NCBI GenBank assembly: GCA_964509545.1
Contig: CAZDXQ010000008.1
Coordinates: forward strand, 52,239-116,238
Source: JADJWR01 sp964509545
Lineage (GTDB): Bacteria; Pseudomonadota; Gammaproteobacteria; Burkholderiales; Burkholderiaceae_F
DNA: 64,000 nucleotides
Reading direction: 5' to 3'
Shown: positions 59,913 to 64,000 of the stretch, in pieces
How the letters are laid out: each line of letters opens with the position of its first letter
Position numbering within the stretch: position 1 is the stretch's first letter
Made by a program: the position numbers and the translations under genes
Notes under the pieces: generated by a model
Told to the model about the DNA's origin: nothing
Seen by the model: only the letters and a program-made list of their open reading frames with translations
The model's database searches: none

Positions 59913-61220
59913 ATGCTGCAAGAAGTGGAAAACCTCGGCGCGCTGCAGCGCCGCCTCGAAATCTCAGTTCCGTCGGAGTCGCTGGCCAAGGAAGTGGCGG
60001 CGCGCCTGGCAAAGCTGGCGCGCTCGGTGAAGATGCCGGGCTTCCGGCCGGGCAAGGTGCCGATGAAGATGATCGCTTCCAGCTACGGCGCGCAGGTGCA
60101 GGCCGAGGTGCTCAATGACAAGATCGGTGAGGCGTTCAGCGCTGCGGTCAGCGCGCGCCAGCTGCGCGTGGCCGGCACGCCGACCGTGGCGCCCAAGCCC
60201 GGTGCCGATGCGGCGCAGCTGGTGTTCTCGGCGACCTTCGAGGTCTACCCGGAGATCAGCATCGGTGAACTGGGCGGATTTGCGGTCCAGCGGGCGGTGT
60301 GTCCGGTCGGCGACGCCGAGGTCGACAAGACGATCGACATCATGCGCCGGCAGCGCGGGACATTGCGCGAGGTCGAGCGCGCCGCCGCCGACGGCGACCG
60401 CGTGACGGTCGACTACAGGGGCTCGGTTGACGGCGTGACCTTCGAAGGCGGCAGCGCCACCGACTTTCCGTTCAGCCTCGGCCAGGGCAGGATGCTGCCG
60501 GAGTTCGAGACCGCGGTGCACGGCATGGCGCGAGGTGAGTCGAAGACTTTTCCGCTGACCTTTCCTGCCGACTATCGCGCCACCGAACTGGCCGGCAAGA
60601 CCGCGTCCTTCGACGTGACGGTCAAGAAGGTCGAACAGCTCGACCTGCCGGCGGTCGACGCCGCCTTTGCACGCCAGCTCGGCGTGCGTGATGGCGACGT
60701 CGGCAAGATGCGCGAGGAGGTGCGCGGCAACCTTCTGCGCGAGGTGCAGACGCGACTGAGGGCGCGGACCAAGGACAGCGTGATGTCGGCGCTGCTCGGC
60801 AGCGCCGGCTTCGAGCTGCCCAGATCGCTGGTCGAGGCCGACAGCCAGCGCCTGCTCGAACTGGCGCGCGCCGACCTGAAGTCGCGCGGCATCGACCCCG
60901 ATCACGCGCAGCTGACAGCGGAAGGCTTCTTGCCGCAGGCCGAGCGTCGCGTTCGCCTCGGTCTGCTGGTCGGCGAACTGGTGCGGACGCAGAACCTGCA
61001 GCCGCGACAGGATCAGATCCGCAAGCGCCTGGAGGAACTGGCGCAGAGCTACGAGAAGCCGGCCGAGGTGATCCAGTGGTACCTCGGCAACCGCCAGCGC
61101 CTGGCGGAGGTGGAGACCATGGTGATGGAGGACAACGTGGTCGACTGGGTGCTGCAGCGGGCTCAGGTGACGGAGACTGCAGTGCCGTTCGACGAATTGA
61201 TGGGCAGCAATGCTGGTTGA
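59913..61220 (+). CDS. tig: Trigger factor
   Basis: A 435-residue ribosome-bound chaperone with peptidyl-prolyl isomerase activity. The ribosome-binding loop is GFRPGKVP (43-50), the FKBP domain lies at about 150-245 (VDYRGSVDGVTFEGGSATDF), and the helical C-terminal chaperone domain fills the rest. It starts the tig-clpP-clpX-lon group, a conserved proteostasis locus; clpP begins 12 bases after its stop. Confidence 0.96.
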   Translation: MLQEVENLGALQRRLEISVPSESLAKEVAARLAKLARSVKMPGFRPGKVPMKMIASSYGAQVQAEVLNDKIGEAFSAAVSARQLRVAGTPTVAPKPGADAAQLVFSATFEVYPEISIGELGGFAVQRAVCPVGDAEVDKTIDIMRRQRGTLREVERAAADGDRVTVDYRGSVDGVTFEGGSATDFPFSLGQGRMLPEFETAVHGMARGESKTFPLTFPADYRATELAGKTASFDVTVKKVEQLDLPAVDAAFARQLGVRDGDVGKMREEVRGNLLREVQTRLRARTKDSVMSALLGSAGFELPRSLVEADSQRLLELARADLKSRGIDPDHAQLTAEGFLPQAERRVRLGLLVGELVRTQNLQPRQDQIRKRLEELAQSYEKPAEVIQWYLGNRQRLAEVETMVMEDNVVDWVLQRAQVTETAVPFDELMGSNAG

Positions 61221-61232
61221 CGAGGGCAGGCA

Positions 61233-61874
61233 ATGAGCACGAAATCCGATACGTTGCGCTTCGCGCAGGATCCGCAGGGACTCGGCATGGTGCCGGTGGT
61301 CATCGAGCAGAGCGGCCGTGGCGAGCGCGCCTACGACATCTACTCGCGGCTGCTGCGCGACCGCGTCGTTTTCCTGGTCGGCCCGGTCAACGATCAGACG
61401 GCGAACCTGGTGGTCGCCCAGCTGCTGTTCCTGGAATCGGAAAACCCGGACAAGGACATCTCCCTGTACATCAACTCGCCCGGCGGTTCGGTGTACGCGG
61501 GCATGGCCATTTACGACACGATGCAGTTCGTCAAGCCGGATGTGTCGACGATCTGCGTCGGCATGGCGGCGAGCATGGGGGCGTTTCTGCTCGCTGCCGG
61601 CGCCAAGGGCAAGCGATATGCGCTGCCGAACTCGCGGATCATGATCCACCAGCCTTCGGGCGGTTCGCAGGGCCAGGCCTCCGATATCGAGATCCAGGCG
61701 CGCGAGATCCTCAACCTGCGCGAGCGGATCAACCGCATCCTGGCCGACCGCACCGGGCAGTCCGTTGATCGGATCGCCAAGGACACCGATCGCGACAACT
61801 TCCTGTCCGCCGAGGATGCAGTAAGCTACGGATTAATCGACAAGATCTTCGTCAAGCGCGGCGACGGCAACTGA
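61233..61874 (+). CDS. clpP: ATP-dependent Clp protease proteolytic subunit ClpP
   Basis: A 213-residue serine protease. The catalytic triad is Ser114 (MAASMGAF), His139 (IMIHQPSGG) and Asp at about 188 (DTDRDNF). NSPGGSVYAG (81-90) forms the oxyanion region. Length is normal, with a short propeptide of about 15-20 residues expected. It is followed after 19 bases by its ATPase partner clpX. Confidence 0.97.
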   Translation: MSTKSDTLRFAQDPQGLGMVPVVIEQSGRGERAYDIYSRLLRDRVVFLVGPVNDQTANLVVAQLLFLESENPDKDISLYINSPGGSVYAGMAIYDTMQFVKPDVSTICVGMAASMGAFLLAAGAKGKRYALPNSRIMIHQPSGGSQGQASDIEIQAREILNLRERINRILADRTGQSVDRIAKDTDRDNFLSAEDAVSYGLIDKIFVKRGDGN

Positions 61875-61893
61875 GGCGAAGGAAACACGCACG

Positions 61894-63159
61894 ATGTCGG
61901 ACAAGAAGGGCTCGGGCGAAAAGCTTCTTTACTGCTCCTTCTGCGGCAAGAGCCAGCATGAGGTGAAGAAGCTGATCGCCGGCCCGTCGGTGTTCATCTG
62001 TGACGAATGCATCGACCTTTGCAACGACATCATCCGCGACGAGAACACCTCGGATTCTTCCACCGCGGTTGCCAAGAGTGATCTACCGACGCCGCAGGAG
62101 ATCTGCGGCATCCTCGACCAGTATGTGATCGGCCAGGAAAAAGCCAAGCGCATTCTTTCGGTTGCGGTCTACAACCATTACAAGAGGCTGAAGAACCTCG
62201 CCGCCAAGGACGAGGTCGAACTGGCCAAGAGCAACATCCTGCTGATCGGACCGACCGGCTCCGGCAAGACGCTGCTGGCACAGACGCTGGCCCGGCTGCT
62301 CAACGTGCCCTTCGTGATGGCTGACGCGACGACGCTCACCGAGGCGGGTTACGTCGGCGAGGACGTCGAGAACATCATCCAGAAGCTGCTGCAGAACTGC
62401 AATTACGAGATCGACAAGGCGCAGCGCGGCATCGTTTACATCGACGAGATCGACAAGATCTCGCGCAAGTCGGATAACCCTTCGATCACCCGCGACGTCT
62501 CCGGCGAGGGCGTGCAGCAGGCGCTGCTGAAGCTGATCGAAGGCACGATCGCCAGCGTGCCGCCACAGGGCGGGCGCAAGCACCCGAACCAGGACTTCGT
62601 GCAGATCGACACCACGAACATCCTGTTCATTTGCGGCGGCGCCTTCGACGGACTGGAGAAGGTGATCCGCAACCGCTCCGAGAAGAGCGGCATCGGCTTC
62701 GGCGCCGAAGTGGTGTCGCCGACCGACCGCTCGGTCGGCGAACTGCTGCGCGACGTCGAGCCCGAGGACCTGATCAAGTTCGGCCTGATTCCCGAGCTGG
62801 TGGGTCGCCTGCCGGTGGTTGCCACCCTGGACGAGCTCTCGGAGGAGGCGCTGGTCGAGATCCTGGTCGAACCGAAGAACGCTCTGATCAAGCAGTTCCA
62901 GCGCCTGTTGCGCATGGAGGGCGTCGAGCTCGAGGTGCGGCCGGACGCGCTGGCGGCGATCGCGCGCAAGGCGCTTAAGCGGCGCACCGGCGCGCGCGGC
63001 CTGCGCTCGATCGTCGAGGGCACGTTGCTCGACGTCATGTACGACCTGCCCAGCCAGAAGAACGTCGTCAAGGTCGTGCTCGACGACAATGCGGTGACCG
63101 GCGGGCATCCGATTCTGATCTACGCCGATACGCCGAAGGTCGCCGGCGCGCCGCGCTAG
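61894..63159 (+). CDS. clpX: ATP-dependent Clp protease ATPase subunit ClpX
   Basis: A 421-residue AAA+ unfoldase. The zinc-binding domain uses Cys14, Cys17, Cys36 and Cys39. Walker A is GPTGSGKT near residue 115, Walker B VYIDEIDKI, and pore motif GYVGEDVE is intact, as is the IGF loop that docks to ClpP (SGIGFGAEV). C-terminal RRTGARGLRSIVE is the sensor-2 region. Length fits the family. Confidence 0.97.
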   Translation: MSDKKGSGEKLLYCSFCGKSQHEVKKLIAGPSVFICDECIDLCNDIIRDENTSDSSTAVAKSDLPTPQEICGILDQYVIGQEKAKRILSVAVYNHYKRLKNLAAKDEVELAKSNILLIGPTGSGKTLLAQTLARLLNVPFVMADATTLTEAGYVGEDVENIIQKLLQNCNYEIDKAQRGIVYIDEIDKISRKSDNPSITRDVSGEGVQQALLKLIEGTIASVPPQGGRKHPNQDFVQIDTTNILFICGGAFDGLEKVIRNRSEKSGIGFGAEVVSPTDRSVGELLRDVEPEDLIKFGLIPELVGRLPVVATLDELSEEALVEILVEPKNALIKQFQRLLRMEGVELEVRPDALAAIARKALKRRTGARGLRSIVEGTLLDVMYDLPSQKNVVKVVLDDNAVTGGHPILIYADTPKVAGAPR

Positions 63160-63234
63160 ACCCCGGATTTCGCGGGGGGCGGCCTGCGGCCCTGCGTGCT
63201 AGGCTCTCGGCGTCTCTTCGCTTCTCGACAGCCC

Positions 63235-63263
63235 CTTGTGATCGGCTGCTGTCGCCCGCATCT
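63235..63263 (+). promoter_or_regulatory. lon: Candidate heat-shock (sigma32) promoter of lon
   Basis: CTTGTG (63235-63240) and CCGCATCT (63256-63263) are 15 bases apart and resemble the sigma32 -35 (CTTGAA) and -10 (CCCCATNT). They lie about 30 bases before lon, a classical heat-shock gene. The -10 overlaps a palindrome CCCGCATCTGCGGG (63255-63268), so chance cannot be excluded. Confidence 0.35.
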
Positions 63264-63291
63264 GCGGGACTGATTCCCCCAAGGACCTGAC

Positions 63292-64000
63292 ATGTCCACC
63301 ACGCTGCTGCCTTCCGAACGCATTGCCCTGCCGTTGCTGCCGCTGCGCGACGTCGTCGTTTTCCCGCATATGGTCATCCCGCTGTTCGTCGGCCGGCCGA
63401 AGTCAATCAAGGCCCTTGAAGTGGCGATGGAAAGCGGCAAGAGCATCATGCTCGTGGCGCAGAAGAACGCGGCCAAGGATGAGCCGGTTGCCGAGGACAT
63501 TTATCCGATCGGCTGCGTCGCCAATATCCTGCAGATGCTGAAGCTGCCCGACGGCACGATGAAGGTGCTGGTCGAGGGCGCGCAGCGCGCGCACATCCAC
63601 GCCATCGCCGACGAGCAGACGCACTTCACCTGCGAACTGACCCCGGTGGCGCCCGAGCCACATGCCGGCGCCGAGCTGGAGGCGCTGCGCCGTGCGATCG
63701 TTACCCAGTTCGATCAGTACGTGAAACTGAACAAGAAGATCCCGGCCGAGATCCTGACCTCGATCGCCGGCATCGACGATCCGGGCCGACTCGCCGACAC
63801 GATCGCCGCCCACCTGCCGCTGAAACTGGAGCAGAAGCAGAAGGTGCTGGAGATGTTCGGCCTGACCGAGCGCCTGGAGCATCTGCTGGCGCAGCTCGAG
63901 ACCGAGATCGACATCCTGCAGGTGGAGAAGCGCATCCGCGGCCGGGTCAAGCGGCAGATGGAGAAGAGCCAGCGCGAGTACTACCTGAACGAGCAGGTCA
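63292..64000 (+). CDS. lon: ATP-dependent protease Lon, N-terminal part (3' end outside window)
   Basis: The first 236 codons of Lon. The N-terminal substrate-binding domain is visible: LPLLPLRDVVVFPHMVIPLFVGRPKSI, then ILQMLKLPDGTMKVLVEG and the coiled-coil part up to QREYYLNEQV at the window edge. The ATPase and Ser/Lys protease domains lie beyond. It follows clpX by 132 bases, the conserved clpX-lon order. The reading frame is open to the last base. Confidence 0.95.
   Translation, partial: MSTTLLPSERIALPLLPLRDVVVFPHMVIPLFVGRPKSIKALEVAMESGKSIMLVAQKNAAKDEPVAEDIYPIGCVANILQMLKLPDGTMKVLVEGAQRAHIHAIADEQTHFTCELTPVAPEPHAGAELEALRRAIVTQFDQYVKLNKKIPAEILTSIAGIDDPGRLADTIAAHLPLKLEQKQKVLEMFGLTERLEHLLAQLETEIDILQVEKRIRGRVKRQMEKSQREYYLNEQV

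Noticed and set aside
63162..63180. CCCCG/CGGGG stem after clpX as a terminator
   Set aside because: The stem has only five pairs and no T-run, so it is not distinguishable from background in this GC-rich DNA.

Overview
The window is a GC-rich, gene-dense stretch of a bacterial chromosome. Gene order and protein types point to a betaproteobacterium: sdhCDAB-sdhE-gltA, odhAB-lpd-zapE, phaCAB-phaR-rimO, mfd//ispDF-envZ/ompR, tRNA-Leu-tig-clpP-clpX-lon and hpnCDE. The resemblance is closest to the Rhodocyclales/Burkholderiales type; the genus cannot be fixed from sequence alone. I see no phage, insertion sequence with transposase, CRISPR array, rRNA or plasmid function.

Layout. Bases 1-5500 hold the tail of a GntR-type regulator and the succinate dehydrogenase/citrate synthase operon on the plus strand, closed by a clear hairpin terminator (5521-5546). 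Bases 5841-19416 are a minus-strand block of low-potential electron chemistry: in transcription order korC-korA-korB (a three-part 2-oxoacid:NADP+ oxidoreductase like that of Azoarcus evansii), nfnA-nfnB (relatives of the electron-bifurcating NADH/ferredoxin:NADP+ transhydrogenase), a second korA-korB, a 732-residue protein that looks like a degenerate pyruvate:ferredoxin oxidoreductase TPP region carrying a one-cluster ferredoxin tail, and a ComB-like phosphatase. Bases 19734-25457 return to the plus strand with the classical 2-oxoglutarate dehydrogenase complex (sucA, sucB, lpdA). The low-potential block therefore sits inside what looks like one TCA-cycle locus.

Bases 25546-33137 are housekeeping genes: zapE, a secreted coiled-coil protein, a PP2C phosphatase, a YdcH-like small protein, a DinG-family iron-sulfur helicase, bamD, rluD and pgeF. 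Bases 33374-41301 carry polyhydroxyalkanoate metabolism: phaC, phaA, phaB, phaR and, after rimO and a glutathione S-transferase, a BktB-type thiolase. Bases 41407-47452 hold a small secreted protein, serB, mfd, ispD and ispF. Bases 47467-50423 hold an EnvZ/OmpR two-component pair and a secreted protein. Bases 50527-56653 hold tsaB, rimI, a type-4 uracil-DNA glycosylase, lplT, alr and radA. Bases 56661-59676 hold the squalene (hopanoid precursor) genes hpnC, hpnD and hpnE on the minus strand. The window ends with tRNA-Leu(UAG), tig, clpP, clpX and the first 236 codons of lon.

How it fits together. The organism can oxidise 2-oxoglutarate by the NAD-linked dehydrogenase complex or by ferredoxin/NADP-linked KorAB enzymes. 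The Nfn pair would balance ferredoxin, NADH and NADPH, and the PHA genes give a carbon and reductant store. This suits a facultative or denitrifying lifestyle with a need for low-potential electrons (for example aromatic-ring reduction or nitrogen fixation), but the electron sink is not in the window. The most unusual items are the degenerate PFOR-like/ferredoxin protein, the doubled Kor system, and a family of short elements with covarying terminal inverted repeats next to envZ/ompR and lplT.
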